A stretch of 64,000 nucleotides of DNA from Hymenobacter sp. BT559 (GCF_016427535.1 NZ_JAELXV010000001.1:1550001-1614000); one strand, 5' to 3'; shown: positions 24,730-34,975, counted from the stretch's first letter. Numbers and translations are program-made. Notes: generated from the sequence alone by a model not told the origin.

Positions 24730-27054
24730 CTAGTAGTTTACCAGAATTTCATCGACCAGCAGCCAGGCCTTGCCGCCCGCGCCGTACTCGCCAGCCGGAA
24801 TGACGCCTTGGTTGCTGGCCTGCACCTTGATATAGCGGGCCGATACCGGCGCAATGCGGGCGCGCACCGGGTTGATGCCGTTAATCGGAAACTCGGTTTG
24901 TTGGTACACGGGCTGGTAGTTTACCCCATCGCTCGACACGGAGAAGACGAGCTTGGTGGGCGGCCACATCTTCTGCCAGTGGTAGTTGAGCACGTTGGTG
25001 CCCACGCTGCTGAGCTGCTGCGGGGCCCCTAGGTCAAGGGTAGCCTCTAGGTCGGTGCCGCTGAAGCCGTACCACTGGCCGTCGTTGTAGCGGCTGGTGC
25101 CGGCCACGCCGTTGGTGAGGCCCCAGGTGGTGCCGGGGTTGTAATTGCCGGCCGGCGGGTTGGCTAGCGCTACGGCCTTGCCAGTGGCCGGGCCTACCGT
25201 AAACTCTTTGGTGTAAACCGGCTGCGTGCGCCTAGAACCCACAAAGACGCTGGCTTTCACCACGCAGCTTTTGCTGATGAGCAGGGGCGCGGTGTACTTC
25301 GGGCTCTGGGCGTCGGGCTCCTGGCCGTTGGTGGTGAAGCGGATAGCACCCTGCGGCGCGCTGGATTGCAGCCGCAGTAGCGGCAGGCCACTGGGGCCAG
25401 CCCGCAGGCTGTCGGTCACTTCGTCGTAGTTACGGGCGGGCACCACCCCTAGGGCGCCCAGCAGCGGGTCGTGCGTGCGGACGCGGGCCAAGAAGCCGGG
25501 ATAGTCGCGTGGGCCGCGCGGCGACCAGGCGATTTCGGCTACCGCCAGCAACCTAGGAAACACCATATACTCCAGCTTGCGCGGGGTGGGCATGTACTCG
25601 GTCCAGACATTGGCCTGCACGCCTCGCACGTAGCGGGCCTGCGCGGCGGTGAGCACGGCCGGTACCGGCTCGTAGCGGTAAAGCTTGCGCAGCGGCGTGT
25701 AGCCACCCGCCGCCAGCGAGTCGCGCGGGTTCAGCGACTGGTAATAATCGAGGTACACCTCTTTCTCGGGCGTCATTACTACCGAGTGCCCCAGCTTAGC
25801 TGCCTCGATGCCGCCCTGCTCGCCGGTCCAGCTCATGACAGTGGCGCCCGGCGATAAGCCGCCCTCCAGGATTTCGTCCCAACCTAGGAGCTGCCGGTTT
25901 TTGGTGGCCAAGTACCGGCCCATGCGCTGTATGAAGTAGCTCTGCAACTCATGCTCATCTTTCAGGTGCTCGGCCTTGATGCGGGCCTGGCACTTGGGGC
26001 AGACTTTCCAGCGCGTTTTGGGGCATTCGTCGCCGCCGATGTGCACGTAGCGGCCTGGGAAGATGGCCATCACCTCATCAAGCACGCCCGTCAGAAACGT
26101 GAAGGTGTCCTCGTTGCCGGCGCAGTACACGTCATCAAACACGCCCCAAAACGTAGCCGCCTGGTACGGCCCGCCCGTGCACCCTAGGGCCGGGTAGGCA
26201 GACAGCGCCGCCAGCGCGTGCCCCGGCATTTCGATTTCGGGAATGACCGTGATTTGGCGCTCGGCGGCGTAGCGCACCAGCTCGCGAGCCTCGGCCTGGG
26301 TATAGTAGCCGCCGTAGCGCTGGCCATCGAAGCGGTGCGGCAGCTCCTTCTTGTGGCCTATTAAGGTTTCAGCCCGGTAGGCCGCCACGGTTTGCAGGCG
26401 TGGGTATTTCTTGATTTCGAGGCGCCAGCCCTGGTCGTCGGTCAGGTGCCAGTGCAGGGTGTTGATTTTGTAAAAGGCCAGCACGTCGAGCCACTTTTTC
26501 AGCACCGGCACCGGGGACATATGTCGGCTCACGTCGAGGTGCATGCCCCGATACCCGAACCTAGGGTAGTCTTCTACCATGCAGCCTGGCACGCGCAAGG
26601 CGCCCCCGGTGCCGGCGGGCAACAGCTGGCTCAGGCTTTGCAAGCCATAAAACACACCTGCCTCGTCGTGCCCCGTCACCGTGATGCGGCCGGGCGCCAC
26701 CACCAGGCGGTAGCCCTCCGGGTGCGTCACGGCCTGCGAGTCGAGCCGCAGGTAAATGCCCCCCGCTGCCCCGCCCGCCGCCTTAGGTTGGCTGAGCGTG
26801 AGGTGGCCCACAGTGCGCACGTACTGCCGAAACCGCGCCGCCGCGCCCGGCGCCAAGCCCGGTCCGGTGTGCACCGCCGTGCGGCTCGTGAGCACGAATG
26901 GCGCGCCGCCCGCCCGCGCCCGCACCGGCTGCGGAATAATAGGCAGCGGCGTTCCTAGGTTCGGCTGCGCCTCGGCCTCTTGCCCGAGCCCGAAGCACAG
27001 GAGCAGGCACAGGGCAGTTCTTATATAAAGGAGTGGGCTTGTGTTTAAAGGCAA
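24730..27054 (-). CDS. Beta-N-acetylhexosaminidase, GH20, with C-terminal discoidin-like domain
   Basis: 774 residues with a signal peptide (ALCLLLCFGLGQEAEAQ). Domain order: GH20 N-terminal alpha/beta domain (about 30-160); catalytic barrel (about 165-500) with FYGLQSL, RGMHLDVSRHM and the catalytic Asp-Glu in YVHIGGDECPK; a chitobiase-C-type beta domain (about 560-640, IRFTTNGQEPD); and an F5/8 type C (discoidin-like) module (about 655-774). It releases terminal GlcNAc/GalNAc from glycans, acting in the periplasm or at the surface. It is upstream of gntP in the same direction, as part of the polysaccharide-utilisation locus. Confidence 0.94.
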   Translation of the reverse strand: MPLNTSPLLYIRTALCLLLCFGLGQEAEAQPNLGTPLPIIPQPVRARAGGAPFVLTSRTAVHTGPGLAPGAAARFRQYVRTVGHLTLSQPKAAGGAAGGIYLRLDSQAVTHPEGYRLVVAPGRITVTGHDEAGVFYGLQSLSQLLPAGTGGALRVPGCMVEDYPRFGYRGMHLDVSRHMSPVPVLKKWLDVLAFYKINTLHWHLTDDQGWRLEIKKYPRLQTVAAYRAETLIGHKKELPHRFDGQRYGGYYTQAEARELVRYAAERQITVIPEIEMPGHALAALSAYPALGCTGGPYQAATFWGVFDDVYCAGNEDTFTFLTGVLDEVMAIFPGRYVHIGGDECPKTRWKVCPKCQARIKAEHLKDEHELQSYFIQRMGRYLATKNRQLLGWDEILEGGLSPGATVMSWTGEQGGIEAAKLGHSVVMTPEKEVYLDYYQSLNPRDSLAAGGYTPLRKLYRYEPVPAVLTAAQARYVRGVQANVWTEYMPTPRKLEYMVFPRLLAVAEIAWSPRGPRDYPGFLARVRTHDPLLGALGVVPARNYDEVTDSLRAGPSGLPLLRLQSSAPQGAIRFTTNGQEPDAQSPKYTAPLLISKSCVVKASVFVGSRRTQPVYTKEFTVGPATGKAVALANPPAGNYNPGTTWGLTNGVAGTSRYNDGQWYGFSGTDLEATLDLGAPQQLSSVGTNVLNYHWQKMWPPTKLVFSVSSDGVNYQPVYQQTEFPINGINPVRARIAPVSARYIKVQASNQGVIPAGEYGAGGKAWLLVDEILVNY

Positions 27055-27104
27055 TGTCTTAGCAAATAATACCTAGGGTATACACGGATGCTTTTCCGGC
27101 AAAA

Positions 27105-27163
27105 AGCCCGAATAAGGGCGGTTATGCAGCGGGCAATGATGCATAACTGCCCTTATTTGGGCT
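27105..27163 (-). terminator. Long terminator after the GH29 gene
   Basis: Two 24-nt arms (27105-27128 and 27140-27163) pair with two mismatches around an 11-nt loop. On the minus strand they are followed by TTTTT (27105-27101). It separates the GH29 transcript from the GH20 gene, so a separate promoter for GH20 or partial read-through is implied. Confidence 0.8.
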
Positions 27164-27168
27164 CTCTT

Positions 27169-28797
27169 TTAATTTACCAGCTTGGTGTCGCCTTCTACCG
27201 CTACGCCGCTTTGCTCGGCCACGGCCTTGTATTCAAAGGCGCCCTTAGGCGTTTTTAGCGGCGCGGCAAAGCGGCCATCGGCCCCCACCGGCACCCAGGC
27301 CGAGTACTGCCACGGGTCGGCGTAGAGGGTCTCGACGCGGCCGCGGTAGGCCCGGTAGGCAAAGCGGGCGCGCGTCACGCTTTTGCCTTTGTAGTTGTAG
27401 AGGCGCCCGCTGAGCTGGGTGCTGGCGGCGGCCGGCTTGGCGGCGGTGGTTTCGACGGTCACGGCCTCGGCCATAGCGGGCGTCACGTTGGTTAGCTTGA
27501 TAACTAGGGCGTTGGGCCAGCGGTGGTCGTCGTAGATGCGCTGCGACTTCACGGCCGTTACGACCAACCCGCCGGGCGTTTGCTGGAAGGTGGGGCGCAC
27601 GTCGAGGCCGGGCTTGTACTCCATTATTTTGCCGTTCTGGCCCAGCACGCTCACCGTGGTGTTGGGCTGCGCTTTCACCGAGTGCAGCGTGAAGGTGCGG
27701 CGCTCGCCTTCTTTCCAGTCGGGCACCTCCGTCACGATGGCGTACAGGTTCTTGCCTTTGGCCGTAAACAGGACGTTGTTCTCCTTGCTCACCACCCAGC
27801 TGCGCGTGCTGTCGATGCACTCGTGGTTGAGGAAGTACCACGCCGCCATTTCGCGCAGGCGGCCTTCCTGCTCGTCGGGCAGCGCGCCGTTGGCCTTGGG
27901 GCCCACGTTGAGCAGCAGCGAGCCGCCCTTGGAACGGGCCTCCACCAGCAGGTCGATGAGCTGGGTGCCCGACTTGTAGCGCTCGTTGGTGGGCTGGTAC
28001 TGCCAGGCCGTGCCGATGGTGATGGGCGAGAGCCAGGGCTGCGTAATGGGCGTGCCGGGCAAGGTTTGCTCGGGCGTTTTGATGGCCCCGCGGGTGATGA
28101 GCAGGTTGGGCTGGATGCGCCAGCAAGTTTCCTTCACGACTTCCTTGGGCTCGCCGTCGATGAAAAACACGTCGATTTTGCCGTAGTTGGTCATCAATTC
28201 CTCGCACTGCCGGCGGTTGTAGTCGTTGTACTTCTGGGTCATGGCCGCGTCGAACTTCACGTTGTCGCGGGTGATGGGCAGGTGGTTGGCGTGTAGGAAG
28301 TAGAAGTCCTCCGGCGAAAAGTAAAAGCCCACGTCCAGGCCCGCGGCGCGGGTGGCGTCCACAAACTCCTTCAGCAAGTCCTTTTTATAGGGCGTCTTGG
28401 TGATGTTGAAGTCCGTGGTTTTGGTGTCCCACATGCAAAACCCCGCGTGGTGCTTGGTCGTGAACACGATGTACTTCATGCCCGCCAGCTTGGCCAGCTC
28501 GGCTATTTCGCGGGGGTTAAACTTGTCGGGGTTAAACGTCTTGGGGAGCTCCGTGAAAAACCGGTCCACGTAGTCATCCGAAGCGCCCACCAGCGAGTGG
28601 CTGATGACCACGCCCAGCTGCGCGTCCACGCTAAAGTGGATGAACAGGCCGGCGCCGGTGTTTTTTAGCCACTGCTCGCGCTCGGGCTTGTTCAGGTTAT
28701 AGCTGCTTTTCTCATCGTCGTTCACCACGTCGTTTTGGGCACGGGCGGCTTGGAAGCACAGCAGCAGGGGCAGGATGGCCAGTAGTTTGGTGGGCAT
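27169..28797 (-). CDS. Alpha-L-fucosidase, GH29 family
   Basis: About 542 residues from the ATG at 28797, which yields a signal peptide (MPTKLLAILPLLLCFQAARA). The GH29 barrel is evident from WLKNTGAGLFIHFSVDAQLG, KYIVFTTKHHAGFCMWDTKTT and GLDVGFYFSPEDFY. The expected nucleophile Asp sits in KIDVFFIDGEPKEV. A C-terminal beta domain (about 400-540) ends GDTKLVN. The enzyme cleaves terminal fucose. It lies just downstream of SusD, so it is presumably the first degradative enzyme of the locus. Confidence 0.92.
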   Translation of the reverse strand: MPTKLLAILPLLLCFQAARAQNDVVNDDEKSSYNLNKPEREQWLKNTGAGLFIHFSVDAQLGVVISHSLVGASDDYVDRFFTELPKTFNPDKFNPREIAELAKLAGMKYIVFTTKHHAGFCMWDTKTTDFNITKTPYKKDLLKEFVDATRAAGLDVGFYFSPEDFYFLHANHLPITRDNVKFDAAMTQKYNDYNRRQCEELMTNYGKIDVFFIDGEPKEVVKETCWRIQPNLLITRGAIKTPEQTLPGTPITQPWLSPITIGTAWQYQPTNERYKSGTQLIDLLVEARSKGGSLLLNVGPKANGALPDEQEGRLREMAAWYFLNHECIDSTRSWVVSKENNVLFTAKGKNLYAIVTEVPDWKEGERRTFTLHSVKAQPNTTVSVLGQNGKIMEYKPGLDVRPTFQQTPGGLVVTAVKSQRIYDDHRWPNALVIKLTNVTPAMAEAVTVETTAAKPAAASTQLSGRLYNYKGKSVTRARFAYRAYRGRVETLYADPWQYSAWVPVGADGRFAAPLKTPKGAFEYKAVAEQSGVAVEGDTKLVN

Positions 28798-28818
28798 CAA
28801 AGAAGCTTGAAAGAAGCG

Positions 28819-28846
28819 GTGGGCCCTAGGTTGCCCTAGGGCCCAC
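28819..28846. terminator. Perfect 12-bp hairpin between susD and the GH29 gene
   Basis: GTGGGCCCTAGG, loop TTGC, CCTAGGGCCCAC. It lies 22 bp upstream of the GH29 ATG on the minus strand, without a T-run. It could attenuate read-through or stabilise the upstream susCD message. Confidence 0.55.
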
Positions 28847-28925
28847 TTGCTATAGTATGTAATCAAAATCGGTTTCTAGGTCAACGAATGGGCGCACTAA
28901 CCTAGGCAACAGGGACCTAGGTGCC

Positions 28926-30455
28926 CTATTGCTTATCCCAGTACACGCGGGTCAGCAGGTTGTCGGGGCCCTGCCGGGCCACGGCCGCCGCGTACGAAGC
29001 TGGGTTGAGGTTCTGCTCCGAAATGGGATAGATGAAGCGGCGCGGAAACTGCCCACCCGTGGCGTTGCCCGTGTAATTGTTGGGCGTGAGGGCAGGGTAG
29101 CCGGTGCGCCGGTAGCTGGAAAATGCTTCCTGCGCATCGGGGAAGATGCTGACCCAGAACTGCGTGTAGACCTGCTGCATCTGCTGCGCAAAGGTGCCCG
29201 CCACCAGTTGGTTGCGGCTCACATAGGCGTTGATTTTAGCGGCCGGAATGGTGCCGTCGCTCGCGCTGAAGAGGCTCCACTGGCGCAGCGCTGCGGCCAC
29301 GCCATTCGAGTACAGCGTAGCGGCCGGCGTGCCGGTCGACCAGCCGCGCAGCGCCACCTCCGTTTGCAGGAAATACGACTCGGCCGCCGTGAATACCAGA
29401 AAGGGCGAGTTGCGCAGCAGCACCGTCTTGGGGTTGGGCTCGCTGAGTTGGGCAAAGTTGGCGGGCTTGGCCCCTAGGTTGGCCGGCATGCCTTGCTGCT
29501 TGGCAAAGGTGGTGTCGGTCACGTTGGGCGAGCCGCCCGTGTACACCACTGATACCACTGGTAGGCGCGGGTCACGGGTTTGCTTGAGGTAGTTGATGAA
29601 AACGTCCTGGTACTTGCCGCCTTCCTGGTTGGTGCTGCCGTTGGCCGCGATGTAGTCGCTGATGTACAGGTTGTAAGCCAGCGGGTTTTGGTTGATGAGC
29701 TGACCGCTGGCCAGGTACGATACCTTGGCAATGTCGCCATCGGCCGTAATGACGCCGCCCGCCAGCGCCTTGGTGGCCCAGGTTTGGGCCGCGGCCGCGT
29801 CTACTTTGGTCAGGCGCATGCCTAGGCGCAGCATCAGGGAGTAGGCCAGCTTTTTCCACTGCGTGGGGTTGCCGTTGTAGATGAGGTCCGACTGGCCGTA
29901 GCTGGCTTGGCTGGGGTCTAGGCTCTGGGCGGCTTCGTCCAGCTCCTTCAGCATATCGGCGTAAATGTCCTTCTGCGCGTCGTAAGCGGGCGTAAACTGG
30001 TTGTCGGTGTAGCCCTTGGTAGCCTGCGAGTACGGAATATCGCCGTACACGTCGGTGAGGCGGCTGTAGCAGTACACGCGCCAGATGCGGGCCTCGGCCA
30101 GCAAATTCACCCGGGCCGGGTCGTCTTTCACGGAGTTGATTATCAACGTCAGCTCGTTGAGTGCGCCGGGGTAGGCGTTGCTAAACGACGACGACGACGA
30201 ATTGACCTGGCTAGCAATGTACTTCGAGCCAAAGCCCGCCACGTCGTTGTAGCTGGTGGTGTACTGCATGGTGCCTAGCAGCAGGAGCAACTGGTTGGAT
30301 ACCCCGTCGTACTGGGCCTTGGTAAATAAAAATTCCGGCGTGAGGGTATTCACCGCGTTGGGGTTGGTGTTTATCTCCTCAAAGTTTTTGGTACAAGCCG
30401 TACCTAGCAGCAAGCTCGTCGCCACCAGCAGGCATTTAGAAAATAAGCGCTTCAT
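28926..30455 (-). CDS. SusD/RagB-family surface glycan-binding lipoprotein
   Basis: 509 residues. Signal sequence with lipobox LLLGTAC (Cys-21), so it is lipid-anchored at the outer membrane. The mature start TKNFEEINTNPNAVNTLTPEFLF is typical of the SusD-like family found with SusC proteins, and so are RIWRVYCYSRLTDVYGDIPYSQA, NPTQWKKLAYSLMLRLGMRL and the C-terminal ISEQNLNPASYAAA. It captures glycans and acts as a lid on the SusC transporter encoded 18 bp upstream. Confidence 0.95.
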   Translation of the reverse strand: MKRLFSKCLLVATSLLLGTACTKNFEEINTNPNAVNTLTPEFLFTKAQYDGVSNQLLLLLGTMQYTTSYNDVAGFGSKYIASQVNSSSSSFSNAYPGALNELTLIINSVKDDPARVNLLAEARIWRVYCYSRLTDVYGDIPYSQATKGYTDNQFTPAYDAQKDIYADMLKELDEAAQSLDPSQASYGQSDLIYNGNPTQWKKLAYSLMLRLGMRLTKVDAAAAQTWATKALAGGVITADGDIAKVSYLASGQLINQNPLAYNLYISDYIAANGSTNQEGGKYQDVFINYLKQTRDPRLPVVSVVYTGGSPNVTDTTFAKQQGMPANLGAKPANFAQLSEPNPKTVLLRNSPFLVFTAAESYFLQTEVALRGWSTGTPAATLYSNGVAAALRQWSLFSASDGTIPAAKINAYVSRNQLVAGTFAQQMQQVYTQFWVSIFPDAQEAFSSYRRTGYPALTPNNYTGNATGGQFPRRFIYPISEQNLNPASYAAAVARQGPDNLLTRVYWDKQ

Positions 30456-30472
30456 CGGGAGTGCCGGGTGGA

Positions 30473-33400
30473 TTAGAATTTAACAGAAAGATTGACGCCA
30501 TACGACCGGGTGCGGGGCAGGCCGATGGACTCTAGGCCCTGGTAGTTGCTGTTGCTGAAGCTCTGCTCAGGGTCGAAGTCGGTGTGCCGCAGCAGCGTGG
30601 CCAGGTTGCGCGCCACGAAGGCGATGGTGGCCGACTGCACGTTGAGCTTGCTGATGTGGAAAGCCGGCAGATTGTACCCGAGGATAACCTGGCGCAGCTT
30701 GATGAAGCTGCCATCGTGCAGGAAGAGCTCCGAGTAGTTCTTGTAGTTGTCGTAGTAGTTGCGCAAGCCGCTCACCGGCACCGTGCGGTCGTAGGCGCTG
30801 CCGTCCTGGGTCACGCCCTGCAGGCGTAGGCCCGACTCGCGGCCTGGCAGTGTGGACTTGAGCAGCCCTAGGCGGGTTTCGTACACCTCGCTGATGGAGA
30901 ATACCTTATTGCCAAACTTGCCGTCCAGCAGCACGTTGAGCGAGAAGCGCTTGTAGCGGAAATCGTTGTTGAAGCCCATCGTGAGCGGGGCCACGCTCTT
31001 GCCCAGCGGCTGCAAGCCCGTGGCCACCGGAAAGCCGCTCGTGGCGTTGTACACGGTGTTGCCATTGGCGTCTTTCAGGATGCGGGTGCCCACAATCTCG
31101 AAGGCCGACTCGCCCACGATGTTGTTGATATTGCCCCAGTTACCCACCGTGGAAGCCAGGTTGATGGACGAGATGCCCTCGGCCAGACTCAGCACCCGGT
31201 TGTCGTTGTAAGCCACGTTGTAGCTGGCGTTCCAGGAGAAAACGGAGCTTTTAATGGGTGTTCCGCTTATCAAGAACTCGATGCCCCGGTTGCGCACGCG
31301 GCCCGCATTCAGGTACACGCTGTTGTAGCCCGAAGTGGGGCTGATGGTCGAGTTAACGATATCCCTATCCGTCAGGCGGTTGTAGTAGGTAATATCGAAG
31401 CTCAGGCGATTATCCAAAAATTGTCCCTCGATGCCACCCTCGGCCGTGGTCGAGAGCACCGGCCCTAGGTTGGCATTGGTGATGCCCGCGATGCCCGAGC
31501 CCGGCGTGTTGCTGCTCACGTTTTGTAGGGGCTGGCCCGAGCTAGGCACGTTGCTGTAGGTCAGGTTGACGGCGTAGGGGTCGGGGGCTCCCTGGCCCAC
31601 CTGCGCGTAGGCGCCCTTGAGCTTGATTAGGTTTACCGCCTTAGGCAACTGGAAGAGGTCCGATACGATAAGACTACCGTTGACGCTGGGATAAAACTGG
31701 CGGTTGTTGCTGGGGCTCAGGTTTGAGTACCAGTCGTTACGCCCCGTCACGGTCACGTACACCAGGCCTTTATAGTTGAAGTCGGCTGAGCCAAACGCCG
31801 AGTTTACTTGCTGCCGCGACGAGAGCGCCAGCGTGGTCGACGAGGCCAGGTTGTTGTAGCTGTAGAAGAACGGAATCGTGAATCCGGTGCCCGCTTGGTC
31901 CAGCTCGTTCAGCTCGGAGTGCCGCCGGTTGGCCCCCGCCAGCAAGGACACTCCGAAGTCCTTAATCTGCCGGTTATAAGTCAGGGTGGCGAGCCCGTTG
32001 GTCTCGCTCACGTCCGACTTGATGCCCACGTACTGCCCGGTCAGGGCATACAGAGTGCCTGTAGGCGTGACGCTGGCAAAGTTGTAGTCGTAGTGGTCCT
32101 GGCTTACCACGCCCTTGAGCACCAGCCCTTTCAGAATCTCGTAGCTTATCGAGCCCTGGCCGATAAAGCGGTTCTTGCGGTCGTCTTCCTGAAACTTATT
32201 AATTACGAAGTAGCCGTTGGTGGCGATGCCGGCGTCGTTCCACACGGTTTCGTAGCCGCGCGCGTCGTAGCCGGGGTTCAGCCAGCGCACGTCGGCGGTG
32301 TTGGCAATCATGTAGGGCGACCAGTTGGGGTTGGCCGAGGCATCGCCCGCGCTGGGGCGGTTGTGGGCTACTTCGAGGTTGTACTGCGCCAGGGCCTCGT
32401 AGCTGAGGCGCGGGCTCAGCTTGCCGCTTAGGTTGAGGTTCGCCGTTTTGCGGTTATAGGTGGTACCCGGCAAGATGCTCTTGCTATTCAAGTCGGCCAG
32501 CGAAAACCGGTACGCAATCGACTCATTGCCACCCGAAAAGGCTACCGTATTAGTGAGCGTGCTGCCGGTGCGGTAGAAGTGCCGGAGGTTATCTTTCTGG
32601 GCCACGTAGGGGTGCGTTTGGCCATCCACGCCCACGTAGTCGGTCGAGCCATCTAGCTTGGCGCCCCACGAGCGACGGCCTGTGGCCTGGGCGGCGGCCA
32701 GGGTAGTGGGCTTCACGCCCCCGTCGCCCTGCCCGTACTCATACTGAAAGTCGGGGAAAACGGAAATGGATTCCGCCGTAAACGCCCCATTGTATTCTAG
32801 GCCAATACCCTTTTGCGCCCGGCCTTTTTTGGTGGTAATCAGGATAACTCCGTTGCCACCGCGCGAGCCGTAGAGGGCCGCCGCCGTGCCGCCTTTCAGC
32901 ACCGTAATCGACTCGATATCATCAGGGTTGATGCCCGAAATACCGTCGCCCCGGTCCACGTTGCTGCCGCCGCCGTTGGCCGTGGGGGCCTGCCCCGGCA
33001 CCGAGTTGTCGATGGGCATGCCATTGACCACGTACAGCGGCTGGTTGTTGGCCGTGCCCGACAGCGAGCCGTTGCCCCGGATAATGACCCGGCTCGAGCC
33101 GCCCGGGCCCGTCGAAAGCCCCGCCACGTTCACGCCCGCCACCTTGCCGGTCAGGGCGTTGGCCACATTGTTTTCGCGGGCTTGGGTGAGGTCTTCGCCC
33201 TTCACCTCCGTCACGGCATACCCTAGGGAGCGCTTTTGCTTGTTGATGCCCAGCGCCGTTACCACGACTTCGTCCAGGTTTTGGTCGCTCTTGGCCAGCT
33301 TGATGGTGAGCGGCGCCGACCGGTTGGTCACGGTCAGCTCCACCTTGCTGTAGCCCACAAACGAGGCCACCAGCGTCACGGGCTTGCCGTCGTAGCTGGC

Positions 33401-33919
33401 GGGCAGCTTCAGGCTGAAGCTGCCGTCGGCGTCGGTAGCGGTGCCTATCGAGGGATTATCTTTCAAAATAACCGAAGCGCCCGGCACGCCGCCACCGTCC
33501 TCGGCAAACTGCACCTTGCCTTTGATGGGCTCGTCGGCCATGCGCTGCCCGCTGGCCGGAATAATAACGTACTGCCGGGCGGTTATCTGCTTGAAATCTA
33601 AGCCGGAGCCCGTTAGTAACTGGCCCAGCCTAGCATCAATGGCTAGCGCCGAACTGTCGGCCACCGTCCCAAACTTGTTATCAAGCAGGCCCTCCTGGTA
33701 GGCAATCTGCACCCGGTACGTTTGCTTGAGTTGGCGCACTACCTCCTTCAGCGGTCGCCGGGTGGCGGCGCTAGGCTGAAGGCTTTGTGGCCGGTAGTGC
33801 GCGCCGCCGGTGGGGGGCGGGCTCACCATGGCTAGCTGGGCCGCGCTAGGCAAGCTGCGGCAAGTAAGCAGCAGCAGCGGAGCGCACCATTTCAAATTCC
33901 TGGAGTCGAAATTTCTCAT
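30473..33919 (-). CDS. SusC/RagA-family TonB-dependent transporter with STN signalling domain
   Basis: 1148 residues. After the signal sequence, residues about 50-120 form an STN (secretin/TonB short N-terminal) domain (RPLKEVVRQLKQTYRVQIAYQ ... QYVIIP). Next come a carboxypeptidase-regulatory-like domain (about 130-210, IKGKVQFAEDGGGVPGASVI), the plug (VVVTALGINKQKRSLGYAV, ITVLKGGTAAALYGSRGGNG), and a 22-strand-type barrel to the C-terminus (LPRTRSYGVNLSVKF). The STN domain transmits ligand binding to FecR-type anti-sigma factors; the next gene upstream is one. This explains regulation of the locus by its own substrate. Confidence 0.95.
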   Translation of the reverse strand: MRNFDSRNLKWCAPLLLLTCRSLPSAAQLAMVSPPPTGGAHYRPQSLQPSAATRRPLKEVVRQLKQTYRVQIAYQEGLLDNKFGTVADSSALAIDARLGQLLTGSGLDFKQITARQYVIIPASGQRMADEPIKGKVQFAEDGGGVPGASVILKDNPSIGTATDADGSFSLKLPASYDGKPVTLVASFVGYSKVELTVTNRSAPLTIKLAKSDQNLDEVVVTALGINKQKRSLGYAVTEVKGEDLTQARENNVANALTGKVAGVNVAGLSTGPGGSSRVIIRGNGSLSGTANNQPLYVVNGMPIDNSVPGQAPTANGGGSNVDRGDGISGINPDDIESITVLKGGTAAALYGSRGGNGVILITTKKGRAQKGIGLEYNGAFTAESISVFPDFQYEYGQGDGGVKPTTLAAAQATGRRSWGAKLDGSTDYVGVDGQTHPYVAQKDNLRHFYRTGSTLTNTVAFSGGNESIAYRFSLADLNSKSILPGTTYNRKTANLNLSGKLSPRLSYEALAQYNLEVAHNRPSAGDASANPNWSPYMIANTADVRWLNPGYDARGYETVWNDAGIATNGYFVINKFQEDDRKNRFIGQGSISYEILKGLVLKGVVSQDHYDYNFASVTPTGTLYALTGQYVGIKSDVSETNGLATLTYNRQIKDFGVSLLAGANRRHSELNELDQAGTGFTIPFFYSYNNLASSTTLALSSRQQVNSAFGSADFNYKGLVYVTVTGRNDWYSNLSPSNNRQFYPSVNGSLIVSDLFQLPKAVNLIKLKGAYAQVGQGAPDPYAVNLTYSNVPSSGQPLQNVSSNTPGSGIAGITNANLGPVLSTTAEGGIEGQFLDNRLSFDITYYNRLTDRDIVNSTISPTSGYNSVYLNAGRVRNRGIEFLISGTPIKSSVFSWNASYNVAYNDNRVLSLAEGISSINLASTVGNWGNINNIVGESAFEIVGTRILKDANGNTVYNATSGFPVATGLQPLGKSVAPLTMGFNNDFRYKRFSLNVLLDGKFGNKVFSISEVYETRLGLLKSTLPGRESGLRLQGVTQDGSAYDRTVPVSGLRNYYDNYKNYSELFLHDGSFIKLRQVILGYNLPAFHISKLNVQSATIAFVARNLATLLRHTDFDPEQSFSNSNYQGLESIGLPRTRSYGVNLSVKF

Positions 33920-33943
33920 ACGGGTGTGGTGGGAGGTAAGTAA

Positions 33944-34975
33944 TTAGTTTACAATTATTTGCTTGCCATTTTGGTAGATGCTCACGTGTAAGATGGTCGA
34001 AATGGTTTGCAGCAGCTCCTGCACGCTGGCCACGTTGATGTCGCCCTCGATTTTGAGCTGGCGGGCGGCGGCATGGGTGTAGCGCACCCGGTAGCCGTGC
34101 GTGTCTTCGAGCGACTTCAGGATGTCGCCCAGCGTGCCGTTGCGGAACACAAACTGGCGCTTAGACCAGCTTGCCAGCTTCTCAGGGTGGGTTAGCTTGT
34201 CGGTGAGGACCAAGCTTTTGGCGGCGTATTCGGCGACCTCGCCGGGGGCGAGCACCAGCGAGGTCGCGGGCCCGGTCGGCGTTGTGGCCGTCAGCCTGAC
34301 TTTGCCTGTTACCAGCCCCACCCGCACGTCGGCGTGGCGGTTCATCACGTTGAAGGTGGTGCCTAGGACCTCGATATTCAGGTTGTTGCAGTGCACCACA
34401 AAGCGCTCGCCCGGCCGAATGTGGGTCGAGTCTTGGTTGAGATGCACCACCTTAAAGAAGCCTTCGCCCTGGAGCCAAGCCTCGCGCACGTTTTGGCCCC
34501 AGCCCCGGTGGTAGGTCAGCGCCGAATTGCCGTTCAGCACCACCTGCGTGCCGTCGGGCAGGTCCACCGTTTTTAGTTCGCCAAAGGCGGTTTCTACTCG
34601 CTGCTCCTGGTTGTACCACACCGCTAGTGAGCCCGCCAGCCCCAGTGGCACTAGCGCCGCCGCAAGGCGTAGCGCCCGCGGCCAGCGCCGCGTGGCCCGC
34701 GGTAGCACCAGCGGTCCAGTAGCCGCGGGCCCCACTTCGGCCTCAATGCGTTGCCAAATTTCTGCCTGCTGCGGGCTCTCGAAGGTGGCCTGGGTGCGGT
34801 AGGCGCGCAGCAGCCAAGTAGCCTGCGCTATGGTGGCTTGCTGAGCTGGGTAGTACTCGCCCACGCGCTGCCAAAACAGCACCGATTCGGCCGTTGGCTC
34901 CAGCACCGACTTTACAAAGGCATCATCTTCTAGCAGTTCAGCAATTGTTAACGAAGCGTATTTCGTCAAATCCAT
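33944..34975 (-). CDS. FecR-family anti-sigma factor
   Basis: 343 residues. The cytoplasmic N-terminal region (1-100) would bind the sigma factor. A single transmembrane helix is at 101-120 (ALRLAAALVPLGLAGSLAVW). The periplasmic FecR domain follows (KTVDLPDGTQVVLNGNSALTY, EGFFKVVH, FNVMNRHADVRVGLVTGKV), then a C-terminal DUF4974-type domain (FRNGTLGDILKSLEDTHGY). It is placed between the ECF sigma gene and the STN-containing SusC, the standard order of a cell-surface signalling system. Confidence 0.95.
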   Translation of the reverse strand: MDLTKYASLTIAELLEDDAFVKSVLEPTAESVLFWQRVGEYYPAQQATIAQATWLLRAYRTQATFESPQQAEIWQRIEAEVGPAATGPLVLPRATRRWPRALRLAAALVPLGLAGSLAVWYNQEQRVETAFGELKTVDLPDGTQVVLNGNSALTYHRGWGQNVREAWLQGEGFFKVVHLNQDSTHIRPGERFVVHCNNLNIEVLGTTFNVMNRHADVRVGLVTGKVRLTATTPTGPATSLVLAPGEVAEYAAKSLVLTDKLTHPEKLASWSKRQFVFRNGTLGDILKSLEDTHGYRVRYTHAAARQLKIEGDINVASVQELLQTISTILHVSIYQNGKQIIVN